In this document: piece after piece, positions 35,844-43,509 of the stretch
Layout: every line of letters begins with the position of its first letter
How positions within the stretch are numbered: position 1 is the stretch's first letter
Assembly: GCF_029522115.1 (NCBI RefSeq)
Contig: NZ_JAKWFK010000005.1
Location: 1 to 64,000 of the forward strand
Origin: Trinickia sp. Y13
GTDB taxonomy: Bacteria; Pseudomonadota; Gammaproteobacteria; Burkholderiales; Burkholderiaceae
Direction of reading: 5' to 3'
DNA length: 64,000 nt
Notes under the pieces: generated by a model
Databases searched by the model: none
What the model was told of the DNA's origin: nothing
The model's input: only the letters and a program-made list of their open reading frames with translations
Made by a program: the position numbers and the translations under genes

Positions 35844-37307
35844 TCAGAACGGATATTCGATCGGCGAATCGACCTCGCTGATCCATTGCGTCTGAGTGAA
35901 CGCTTCAACATTGGCTGGTCCGCCGAAGCGACCGCCGTTGCCTGACGCGCCCATGCCGCCGAACGGGACCTGGAATTCGTTATTGACGGTTTGGTCGTTG
36001 ATATGGACCATGCCCGCACGCAATCGCGTCGCGATGGCCATGGCCGCGGAGCGCGAGCGTGAGTGGATGGCGGCAGCGAGCCCGTAATCGCTCGCATGCA
36101 CGAGCTCGATCGCCTCTTCGTCCGAATCGAATGCGATGACGGGCGCGACAGGTCCGAAAATCTCCTCGTGGAAAGCGGGCATCCGCGCCGTGACGCCGGC
36201 GAGCACCGTCGGTTCGAAAAAACGGCCCTGGCGCCGTCCGCCCGCCAATACCTGTGCCCCGGCCTCGACGCTCTCGCGCACGATGCGCTCGACGCGTTCG
36301 GCCTGGCGCTCGTTGATCAGCGGCCCGATATGGACAGGCCCCTCGGCCGGGTTGCCGACGACGAGTCGATTTGCGCGCGCGGCGAGCGCCTGCGCGTAAC
36401 GGCTCGCCACGCTCCGATGGACGAGATGACGTCCTGTTTGCATGCAGATCTGCCCTTGGTGCAGGAACGACCCCCATGCCGCACAGCTTGCCGCCTTGTC
36501 GAGGTCCGCGTCCGCGAGCACGATCAGCGGGTTGTTGCCGCCCAGCTCGAGCTCGACCTTCTTCAACATCCTCCCGCATATCTCTCCGATCTGGCGACCG
36601 ACCGCGGTCGATCCCGTGAACGAGATCATGCTGACCTCAGGATGCCGGACGATGGCGTCGCCCACGGACGGCCCGCCTGGCAACATCTGCAGGACGCCCG
36701 CCGGCAAGCCCGCCTCGGCAAAGAGTTCGGCAATCAAGGCACCGCCTGTGATCGCGCTCTGCGGGTCGGGTTTGAGCACGACGGCGTTACCTAGCGCTAG
36801 CGCCGGCGCCACGGAGCGCATGGCCAGCAGCAGCGGAAAATTCCATGGCGCGATGATGCCGACGACCCCGACCGGTATGCGGCGCCACGCATTCCTGCGT
36901 CCGGGCATCGCGGACGGAAAGAGCAGGCCGTCGGGCTGCATCGGCAACGCGGCGGCCATCAGCAACTGCTCGTATGTCGCATCGAGCTCCCACTGCGCCT
37001 TCGGCGCGATCGAGCCGCACTCCCTGACGTTCCAGTCGAGGAATTGCTGCGCGCGCGCCTTGAGCAACCTCGCTGCTTCATGGAACACGGCGGCACGCTT
37101 GTCGAAAGGCAGGACTGACCAGGTTCGCTGGGCGTCGACGGCGCGGTGCACGGCCTCGCCCACGTCGTCATGCGCGGCCATGCCGGTCGTCGCGATCTGC
37201 TCTCCGGTTGCGGGTTCGATGACGGCGTGGGGGCCGCCTCGGCCTTCCACCCATTCGCCGAGAAATACCTTCCCGGCCCAGTGCTCGTGGCTTGCTGCAT
37301 GCGTCAT
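35844..37307 (-). CDS. Aldehyde dehydrogenase, aromatic-aldehyde type
   Basis: A 487-residue NAD(P)-dependent aldehyde dehydrogenase of the benzaldehyde/vanillin/salicylaldehyde group. It has 'APWNFPLLLAMRSVAPALALG', 'FTGSTAVGRQIG', the catalytic Glu in 'VELELGGNNPLIV' and the Cys in 'SFLHQGQICMQTGRHLV'. It lies 64 bp before the GMC alcohol dehydrogenase gene, so alcohol to aldehyde to acid is the likely sequence. CGGAG precedes the ATG. Confidence 0.88.
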   Translation of the reverse strand: MTHAASHEHWAGKVFLGEWVEGRGGPHAVIEPATGEQIATTGMAAHDDVGEAVHRAVDAQRTWSVLPFDKRAAVFHEAARLLKARAQQFLDWNVRECGSIAPKAQWELDATYEQLLMAAALPMQPDGLLFPSAMPGRRNAWRRIPVGVVGIIAPWNFPLLLAMRSVAPALALGNAVVLKPDPQSAITGGALIAELFAEAGLPAGVLQMLPGGPSVGDAIVRHPEVSMISFTGSTAVGRQIGEICGRMLKKVELELGGNNPLIVLADADLDKAASCAAWGSFLHQGQICMQTGRHLVHRSVASRYAQALAARANRLVVGNPAEGPVHIGPLINERQAERVERIVRESVEAGAQVLAGGRRQGRFFEPTVLAGVTARMPAFHEEIFGPVAPVIAFDSDEEAIELVHASDYGLAAAIHSRSRSAAMAIATRLRAGMVHINDQTVNNEFQVPFGGMGASGNGGRFGGPANVEAFTQTQWISEVDSPIEYPF

Positions 37308-37455
37308 GCGCGTCTCCGGACTGTGCGTCGTGTCTACGTTGCTGTTCGAGCGGCGCCGTTTTGCGGATGGGCGCCGGTGCGATGATCATCGTGGAGTTCG
37401 GCGTGCCGCAGTTGTCCGGATTTCTTCTATTTCTTGTCTATAACGTGCGTTGCAG

Positions 37456-38427
37456 TCACTGGCCACAGCGAACGGCTGTTTCTTGTCCCACGCTGCTTTC
37501 GCGAAACTCGCGCGGACTGAATCCATAGCGCTGGCGAAAGAGCCGGCTGAAATGCGCGGCGCTCGCAAAGCCGCAACGCCACGCCACTTCGTCGACGCGC
37601 AGCCGCGCATGCCTCGCGGTACCGAGCATGTCGTGCGCGCGTTCGAGGCGCTGGCTCCAGAGGTGTCGCATCAGCGACGTTCCCTCGTCGCGAAACAGGC
37701 GGTTCAGGTAACTGACGGAAAGGCCAACGCCGTTTGCGATCTTCGCCGCGTCGAGTCCTTCGTCGCCGAGATGCTCGACAATGTAACGCTTGATGCGAAA
37801 GAGGACGGCTTCGGCGGTGCGGCCCTGTACCGAGGACGTGCCGCGATGGATGACGACATCCATGAGGTCGAGGATCTGTCGGCTCAGCAGTGCCTTCGTG
37901 CTTGCCTCGAGTCGGTTGTGATAGGAAGCGATGAGCCGCACCATGTCCTGCACGAGCCGTACGTCGGCCGATTCCGTATCGGGCGCGATCCAATGATTGA
38001 GCTGGCTGCGGTAGCCGCGCTCGCGCAGCGCGGCTTTCGGACAAGTCAGCACGATGAGCTGCGTGTCTGCGTCGACCGATTCGACGAACGGGCGCGCGGG
38101 ATCGACGATCACGAGATTGCCCGAGCGAAAGGCGCGCTGTTCGCCGTTTTGCTCGAACACCGCGTGGCCGCCGATCACGAGCTTCAGAAATAGGCTGTCT
38201 TCGCTGACTTCCTTGCGGCGCTGCGGCGCCAATGTCTGCCGGCTCATGCAAACGCGGGCGACCTTCACGTCACCCACTTCGCAGACCTCGATCGCCGAGC
38301 CCCAACGATCCCCGGGTGCGTGCTCGCAGCGCAAGCCGTAGACGCTTTCGAGCATGTCGCGCCACCGCGGGAACGCGACGGCACTCGAAGGAGGCGCGTC
38401 GGTCAGCGCGATCGAATCGGTACTCAT
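37456..38427 (-). CDS. AraC-family regulator, FeaR-like
   Basis: A 323-residue AraC/XylS regulator. The N-terminal ligand domain of the AraC_binding_2 type (about residues 30-190) is followed by two HTH motifs: 'LDAAKIANGVGLSVSYLNRLFRDEGTSLMRHLW' and 'VDEVAWRCGFASAAHFSRLFRQRYGFSPREFR'. FeaR-type proteins activate aromatic aldehyde dehydrogenase genes. It is upstream of and co-oriented with the aldehyde dehydrogenase/GMC/porin set. AGAGGAA before the ATG at 38427 favours this start over one 17 codons earlier. Confidence 0.87.
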   Translation of the reverse strand: MSTDSIALTDAPPSSAVAFPRWRDMLESVYGLRCEHAPGDRWGSAIEVCEVGDVKVARVCMSRQTLAPQRRKEVSEDSLFLKLVIGGHAVFEQNGEQRAFRSGNLVIVDPARPFVESVDADTQLIVLTCPKAALRERGYRSQLNHWIAPDTESADVRLVQDMVRLIASYHNRLEASTKALLSRQILDLMDVVIHRGTSSVQGRTAEAVLFRIKRYIVEHLGDEGLDAAKIANGVGLSVSYLNRLFRDEGTSLMRHLWSQRLERAHDMLGTARHARLRVDEVAWRCGFASAAHFSRLFRQRYGFSPREFRESSVGQETAVRCGQ

Positions 38428-38474
38428 GGGGATTCCTCTTGCGGGTGGTCGACCGGAAGAGTCGCATGGATCAT

Positions 38475-38494
38475 TCATGCAACTTAATGCATGA
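38475..38494. promoter_or_regulatory. Inverted repeat upstream of the AraC gene
   Basis: TCATGCA (38475-38481) and TGCATGA (38488-38494) form a perfect 7-bp dyad across 6 bp. It lies 48 bp upstream of the AraC-family start in an AT-richer patch. It may be an operator or promoter element; the protein that binds it is unknown. Confidence 0.4.
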
Positions 38495-38889
38495 TATGGG
38501 CGGTATGATGAAGTTCAATTCATGTAAACGCGTAGGCGGTCGTACGTGCGCCCACCAAGAGGTCGCGGACGCTGCCCACGATACGGTGGGACAGTCGCTG
38601 GCAACAGCAGCGTTGCCTCAGCGCGTCCGGCTGTCCCGTGGCAGCGGGAAGGGTCATCATGGCTGCGTCATGCGTTGCTGACGGGAGATCGCGCGCCCGT
38701 GGCGCATGCGCTGTTGCTTGCTCCCCGGTTTGAGAGTGCCGACGGTTTTCTCGATGGCCTCGCCTCGCGGCGTGCCGAGCACCCTGTCGCAGCCTGGCAG
38801 CCCTTCTCGAAGTTTTATCGTGGGCCTGCGAATTGCTCTCGGTTTTATAAGAGGGACATATTCATCCATTGCACAGCAAAGGAGTCAGT
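38495..38889. other. Intergenic region, no gene recognised
   Basis: This region separates the AraC gene from the SDR gene. Short open frames exist on both strands but none has a recognisable product with a convincing ribosome-binding site. AAAGGAG near 38880 is the ribosome-binding site of the SDR gene. Confidence 0.4.
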
Positions 38890-39669
38890 ATGGAAAAAGC
38901 AATGAGATTGCAAGGAAAGATCGTATTCGTGACCGGCGCGGGCCAGGGTATCGGGCGCGCCGTGGCCGTACGCTTGGCACAAGAGGGTGCAAAGGTCATC
39001 GTCAACGACCTTCATGACGACAACCGCGCCCAGCAGACGCTGGCCGACGTGCGCGCCGCGGGCAGCGACGGCTGCATCGTGGCAGGCGATATCAGCGCCA
39101 CGCAAGCAGGCCGCGGACTCGTCGATGAAGCGATAAAGAAAATGGGCAGCATCGATGTGCTCGTCAACAATGCCGGCGTGGAGCACAATGCACCGTTTCT
39201 GGATGTGAGCGAAGAGGATTACGATCGAGTGCTCGACATCAATTTGAAAGGGGCATTTTTCATTACGCAAGCATTCGTGAGTCATTTGCGCGATGCGCAG
39301 CGCGGCGGGCGCATCGTCAACATTAGCTCCGTGCATGAGGAATTGCCGTTTCCGCATTTCGCTAGTTATTGCGCCAGCAAAGGCGGAATGAAGATGATGA
39401 TGCGCAATCTCGCGATCGAGCTTGCGCCGCTTGGCATTACGGTCAACAACGTGGCGCCCGGTGCGATCGGCACATCGATCAACGACCGCTTGTTGCATAA
39501 CCCGACGCAGCTTAATGCGCTGCTCGGCAACATTCCCCTCAAGCGGTTGGGCAAACCGCTCGACGTCGCGAACGCGGTGCTGTTCTTGGCGTCGGACGAG
39601 GCCGATTACGTCACTGGCTCGACACTCTACGTCGATGGCGGCTTACTCTGGAACTACGCTGAACAATGA
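38890..39669 (+). CDS. Short-chain dehydrogenase, glucose/gluconate dehydrogenase-like
   Basis: A 259-residue classical SDR. It has 'FVTGAGQGIGRAVAVRLAQEG' (cofactor), 'VLVNNAGVEHNAPFLD' and 'NISSVHEELPFPHFASYCASKGG' with the Ser-Tyr-Lys triad. The 'SSVHEELPFPHFASYCASKGG' stretch is typical of glucose 1-dehydrogenases. It is coupled by ATGA to a trehalase gene, so oxidation of the glucose released from trehalose is a reasonable role. AAAGGAG before the ATG at 38890 favours this start over a TTG at 38869. Confidence 0.82.
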   Translation: MEKAMRLQGKIVFVTGAGQGIGRAVAVRLAQEGAKVIVNDLHDDNRAQQTLADVRAAGSDGCIVAGDISATQAGRGLVDEAIKKMGSIDVLVNNAGVEHNAPFLDVSEEDYDRVLDINLKGAFFITQAFVSHLRDAQRGGRIVNISSVHEELPFPHFASYCASKGGMKMMMRNLAIELAPLGITVNNVAPGAIGTSINDRLLHNPTQLNALLGNIPLKRLGKPLDVANAVLFLASDEADYVTGSTLYVDGGLLWNYAEQ

Positions 39670-41315
39670 GCATGACGATCGCTGCAGACAAAATGTTGGC
39701 GACCGGCGGCGCGGCGCCCGACGTCGAACACGTCGCGCGCGCGGATGTCTTGACGCCGGCCGACCGTTACCAAGAACTGTTCGTCGCCGTGCAGATGGCG
39801 CGTGTGTTCGACGACAGCAAGTCGTTTACCGATTGCGTGCCGCTCGCGGATCCCGCCGAGATCATGCGGCGTTATCGCGCCGATCATGGGCTGCCCGGTT
39901 TCGACTTGAAGGGCTTCGTGACGCGGCATTTCAAGCGCGAGTGCGCGCCGGCCGAACATTACGTGGCGGACACGAGTCAGACGCTCGCCGCGCACATCGA
40001 TTCACTGTGGCCGGTGTTGAGGCGCGAGCCTCGCCACCACCCGGCGAACAGCTCGCTATTGCCGCTGCCGCACGATTACGTTGTGCCCGGAGGACGTTTC
40101 AGCGAGATGTACTACTGGGACTCCTACTTCACGATGCTGGGTCTAGCCGAAAGCGGACGACACCATCTGCTGCGCAGCATGGCGGACAACTTCGCTTTCT
40201 TGGTCGATCACTACGGACATATTCCGAACGGCAACCGAACGTATTATCTGAGCCGCTCCCAGCCGCCCGTATTTGCGCTGATGGTCGACTTGTTTCAAAC
40301 GCACGGCGTTCAGCCGGCGCTCCGGTATCTGCCGCAACTCAAGCGCGAACACGCCTACTGGATGGAAGGCGCCGAAGGTCTGGCGCCAGGCGAGGCGGCG
40401 CGACACGTCGTGCGGCTGCCCGACGGCGCGCTCTTGAACCGCTATTGGGACGAGCGCGATACGCCGCGCGACGAGGGATACATCGAAGACGTCGAAACGG
40501 CGGGGCGCAGTGCGCGCCCGAAAGGAGAGGTGTATCGCGAGTTGCGAGCGGGCGCAGAGTCCGGTTGGGATTTCAGCTCTCGTTGGCTTGCCGATCCGAA
40601 CGACCTATCGACGATTCGAACCACGTCGATATTGCCGATCGATCTGAACAGCTTTCTCTACAAACTCGAGACGCAGATCGAAAAGCTCGCCCGCGCGCAC
40701 GGCGATGCGTCGACGGCCGATGCGTTCGGCAGTCGAGCGCAGGCGCGGCGTGGCGCCATCGATCGTTACCTGTGGAGCGAGAAGGACGGGGCGTTCGTCG
40801 ACTACGACTGGCAGCTCGGCGTGCAACGCGAAGGGCTCAGCGCGGCGCTCGCCGTGCCGCTATACGTCGGCCTCGCGTCGAGCGAGCAGGCGCATCGCGC
40901 CGGGCGCGCGCTCGAGTCACGATTGTTGGCGGCGGGTGGCGTGAGAACGACCGAGCAAGCGAGCCAGCAGCAATGGGACCGATCCAACGGATGGGCGCCG
41001 CTGCAATGGATGGCGGCACGCGGGCTGATTCGCTACGGCGAGCGGGCGCTCGGGCGAGAGATCGCTCATCGCTGGCTCGCTACGGTGGCGGCCGTTTATG
41101 AGCGCGAGTTCAAGCTCGTCGAAAAGTACGCGCTGCATCGGGACGTCGATGCGACCCACGGCGGCGGTGGCGGCGAATATCCCTTGCAGGACGGCTTCGG
41201 GTGGACCAACGGCGTCGTGCGCAAGCTGCTCGATGTGCATCCCGAACACGAGGCACACAGCAGTCGTGCGGGGGAGCCGCGTCGGCGCGCCTCGGGGTCC
41301 GTGGCATCAAGTTAA
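39666..41315 (+). CDS. treF: Alpha,alpha-trehalase (GH37), cytoplasmic type
   Basis: A 549-residue glycoside hydrolase family 37 trehalase. Signature 1 is 'PGGRFSEMYYWDSYF'. The catalytic acid is expected in 'ESGWDFSSRW' and the base in 'GGGGEYPLQDGFGWTNGV'. Signature 2 is normally QWDxPxGWAP; here it reads QQWDRSNGWAP, with Ser in place of Pro. No signal peptide is visible, so it should act in the cytoplasm on imported trehalose, unlike periplasmic TreA. The ATGA overlap with the SDR gene implies joint expression. The last 20 or so residues are Arg/Ser-rich and may be disordered. Confidence 0.88.
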   Translation: MSMTIAADKMLATGGAAPDVEHVARADVLTPADRYQELFVAVQMARVFDDSKSFTDCVPLADPAEIMRRYRADHGLPGFDLKGFVTRHFKRECAPAEHYVADTSQTLAAHIDSLWPVLRREPRHHPANSSLLPLPHDYVVPGGRFSEMYYWDSYFTMLGLAESGRHHLLRSMADNFAFLVDHYGHIPNGNRTYYLSRSQPPVFALMVDLFQTHGVQPALRYLPQLKREHAYWMEGAEGLAPGEAARHVVRLPDGALLNRYWDERDTPRDEGYIEDVETAGRSARPKGEVYRELRAGAESGWDFSSRWLADPNDLSTIRTTSILPIDLNSFLYKLETQIEKLARAHGDASTADAFGSRAQARRGAIDRYLWSEKDGAFVDYDWQLGVQREGLSAALAVPLYVGLASSEQAHRAGRALESRLLAAGGVRTTEQASQQQWDRSNGWAPLQWMAARGLIRYGERALGREIAHRWLATVAAVYEREFKLVEKYALHRDVDATHGGGGGEYPLQDGFGWTNGVVRKLLDVHPEHEAHSSRAGEPRRRASGSVASS

Positions 41316-41349
41316 GCCAACCAGCCTCCGAGATTTCGTTACATCTCTT

Positions 41350-41365
41350 ACGGTCTTCGGACCGT
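41350..41365 (+). terminator. UUCG-loop hairpin after the trehalase gene
   Basis: ACGGTC-TTCG-GACCGT forms a 6-bp stem closed by a very stable TTCG tetraloop, 35 bp after the trehalase stop and 72 bp before the next start. It lacks a T-run, so it may stabilise the mRNA 3' end or attenuate rather than terminate outright. Confidence 0.5.
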
Positions 41366-41436
41366 CAAGCAACATTTGCCTTTCGGTGGCTCGTTATACT
41401 GCGCGCCATTATTCAAACGAAGACGAAAGGCCTCAT

Positions 41437-41874
41437 ATGTTGAAGAAAAGCGTTCGGATTGCCGCCTTCGCGGCGTTGGCTGCATTGAGCTCGCTGCCGG
41501 CTTTCGCCGGCGATTTGAACAATGCGCTGGGCGGGGCACTGGGTGGTGCGGCCGGCGCTGCCGTTGGCGGCGCGGTTGGGGGCAGCACCGGGTCGGTCAT
41601 CGGGGGCGCCGTGGGCGGCGGCGCAGGCGGCGCCATTACCTCGAATCGCCGTGAGCGCACGGGTGCGATCGTAGGCGGCGTGCTGGGCGGCGTCGCCGGC
41701 GCGGCGGCAGGCAATGCGATGGGCGGACGCGCCGGTGGCATCATCGGCGCGGCTGCTGGCGGTGGAGCAGGCTCGGCGCTCGGAGGCCACATCTCCCGCG
41801 CGAATTCCTACGCCAACGACTACCGCGCGCACCCGAGCGGGCGCCATCGCAAGCACCATCATCATCACGACTAA
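41437..41874 (+). CDS. Glycine-zipper protein, exported
   Basis: A 145-residue protein with a signal peptide ('LKKSVRIAAFAALAALSSLPAFA-GD'). Most of the rest is glycine/alanine repeats with GxxxG spacing ('LGGALGGAAGAAVGGAVGG', then two more blocks), the glycine-zipper pattern of small membrane-associated or surface proteins. Charged breaks such as 'SNRRERTG' divide the helices. The C-terminus is basic and His-rich ('GRHRKHHHHHD'), possibly metal-binding. Its function is unknown. A TATACT -10-like hexamer at 41395-41400 suggests its own promoter. Confidence 0.75.
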   Translation: MLKKSVRIAAFAALAALSSLPAFAGDLNNALGGALGGAAGAAVGGAVGGSTGSVIGGAVGGGAGGAITSNRRERTGAIVGGVLGGVAGAAAGNAMGGRAGGIIGAAAGGGAGSALGGHISRANSYANDYRAHPSGRHRKHHHHHD

Positions 41875-42047
41875 CACCGCGTCGTGGAGGGCTGCCTTTG
41901 CGGAGGCGGCCCGTCACGAGCGACTAATCGGCCTTCTCCGACGCACCGCATTCTCTCTATTGATGGCCTCCCTTCCTGGAGAGCCGCAATCTTCGCAAAC
42001 AGATCGTCGAACGAAGACGAACGCTCGTCGAACCTCATGGGCATCAT
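41871..42047 (-). CDS. Possible small protein downstream of a LexA box
   Basis: A 58-codon frame starting with tandem ATGs ('MMPMRFDERSSSFDDLFAKIAALQEG...'). It begins 84 bp downstream of the LexA box at 42131 in the direction that box could serve, and its stop overlaps the convergent glycine-zipper stop. The ribosome-binding site is weak and I know no homologue. The N-terminal half looks like a real amphipathic protein start, but it may be chance. Confidence 0.28.
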   Translation of the reverse strand: MMPMRFDERSSSFDDLFAKIAALQEGRPSIERMRCVGEGRLVARDGPPPQRQPSTTRC

Positions 42048-42130
42048 AGCCCTGCGCGTGGCGGGACGCCGCCATGCGACCCACGCATCGCTGCGGAAAT
42101 GTCGTAGACCGCGAACATGGGTGACACATA

Positions 42131-42146
42131 CTGTATTTATATACAG
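42131..42146. promoter_or_regulatory. LexA (SOS) box
   Basis: CTGTATTTATATACAG matches the CTGT-N8-ACAG SOS consensus exactly and its centre is AT-only. Burkholderiaceae LexA uses this E. coli-like box. It lies 154 bp before the small exported protein gene at 42300 on the plus side and 84 bp from a 58-codon frame on the minus side, so the target is not certain. Confidence 0.72.
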
Positions 42147-42299
42147 TATCATTCGTTCAATGCGCCTCAGTCGATAGCGCATTGAGGAATCGGGCATGTT
42201 CGACCGCACAGGACTGTGCGGGCTGTGGTGGCCCATATATCGGCGAGGATATCGCCTGTACAGGGGTGATCCGATTCGGTTTGAAGGCAGGGAGATGAG

Positions 42300-42647
42300 A
42301 TGTTGCGTGTTCTGTTCTTGACGTTGCTGGCAGGAGCTTCCGTCGCCCATGCCGGCGAACGCTATCGCGAGGTGTGGAATCCGCCGGAGGCTAGGCACGC
42401 ACTGCAATCGCCCCACAAACTTCGCCATAAGCCGGCCGCACGCCAACTGTCTGCAAAGCGGTCGACGAAGAGGAAGCCGTCTCGCGTGACTGCATGCGCT
42501 CCCACGCCGGCCAAGCACGGGCATACCCGCCGCGCTTTACGCATCAATGCCGGGTCGCATTCGGGGGAGCTACGGTTCCGGCCAACGCCCAAAAGTAACG
42601 TGCTGCGCGTCGATTTAAACAACGCCAGGCCGCAGGTGGTTCGCTGA
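42300..42647 (+). CDS. Small exported basic protein, unknown function
   Basis: A 115-residue protein with a clear signal peptide ('MLRVLFLTLLAGASVAHA-GE'). The mature part is strongly basic, rich in Arg, Lys, His and Pro, with 'YREVWNPPEARHA' near its start. No domain is recognised. GGGAG precedes the ATG. The LexA box 154 bp upstream may control it. Confidence 0.6.
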   Translation: MLRVLFLTLLAGASVAHAGERYREVWNPPEARHALQSPHKLRHKPAARQLSAKRSTKRKPSRVTACAPTPAKHGHTRRALRINAGSHSGELRFRPTPKSNVLRVDLNNARPQVVR

Positions 42648-42969
42648 TGGATGCGAAACGACGGGAATCGCAAGACGCTTACGCCGAGCAATCGACTCGA
42701 GCACCCGTCAGGATGTCTAATGTACATCTACGATGTGCAACATACATCCGTCCATGAGTGAGTGAGCGGTCAGCGTTGCGGCCGTTCACAAGGTATTGGC
42801 GTTGCCGGCATGACCGCGTCGAATTCATAATCCGCTGCGCGTGGTACCGCTGGGCCGCGGCGGCATCGCGATACGACAAGATGTGACCCTCGTCACCGAT
42901 CGTACGGGCCAGCGGCTTGATCCTGGCGGTTATGACGATCACGAGATTTTTTTTCGACTAAGCTCGAGC
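42648..42969. other. Intergenic region, no gene recognised
   Basis: No supported gene. It holds a run of eight T near 42948-42955 and leads directly into the hairpin at 42970. Confidence 0.4.
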
Positions 42970-42990
42970 GCCGCCGCAAGGCGGCTTTTT
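42970..42990 (+). terminator. Rho-independent terminator-like hairpin
   Basis: GCCGCC-GCAA-GGCGGC followed by five T: a GC-only 6-bp stem with a GNRA-type loop. It ends 3 bp before the ATG of the next gene, an odd place for a simple terminator. Confidence 0.75.
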
Positions 42991-42993
42991 CAT

Positions 42994-43257
42994 ATGAAAT
43001 ACACGGCACCCACAGCCGAAGACTTCCAGCGCCTCAAGAGCAAACTCGCTTACACCGGCGAACACATGGCTGAGCTTTTCGGCGTCGCCGGAGGGCAGCA
43101 GTGGCGCAAGTACACCGGTGGCATTACCCCGCGGGAGATGAGCCCACAAATGCTGTTCTTTGGCGCGGCGCGGCTCGTGTTGACGGACGATGAGTTCGCT
43201 CGGGTGCTCGAGAAGATGCGCGAGATCGGTGCCACGATCGAAGTGAAGCGATCGTAA
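42994..43257 (+). CDS. Small XRE-like helix-turn-helix protein
   Basis: An 87-residue protein with a predicted helix-turn-helix: 'LAYTGEHMAELFGVAGGQQWRKYTGG' near residues 18-43, as in small phage-repressor-like proteins. The ATG is immediately after the terminator hairpin and has no ribosome-binding site of its own. The hairpin would sit where ribosomes bind if transcription came from upstream. The start by homology appears right, so transcription may begin inside or after the hairpin, or translation may be leaderless. Confidence 0.6.
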   Translation: MKYTAPTAEDFQRLKSKLAYTGEHMAELFGVAGGQQWRKYTGGITPREMSPQMLFFGAARLVLTDDEFARVLEKMREIGATIEVKRS

Positions 43258-43509
43258 CGAAACCCTAGCCGTCACCCCCGCTTCGGCGATATGCGCCCGG
43301 AGCCGTTCTGCTCCTCGCGCGTTCCCTGTTGCGCGCAAAGTAAAAAGCGACGGTAGCTGCGGGCGTTGAGGAAGAACCAGACCGCAGGCTGCATACCTCG
43401 GCTGGAAGGAGCGCATCGCCGTGCCGTGGGCGACTGCATCGCCAACCCCGGTATCATCGCGTCTGTGCGCCGCCCGTCGCGGCATTCTCAGTTTTTTGCC
43501 AGCCACCGG

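Noticed and set aside
38657-38869. Transposase remnant upstream of the SDR gene
   Set aside because: A basic 70-codon frame is present, but no transposase motif, terminal repeat or target duplication could be seen.
42679-42942. 87-codon minus-strand frame between the small exported gene and the HTH gene
   Set aside because: No ribosome-binding site, no motif and no operon context; likely chance.
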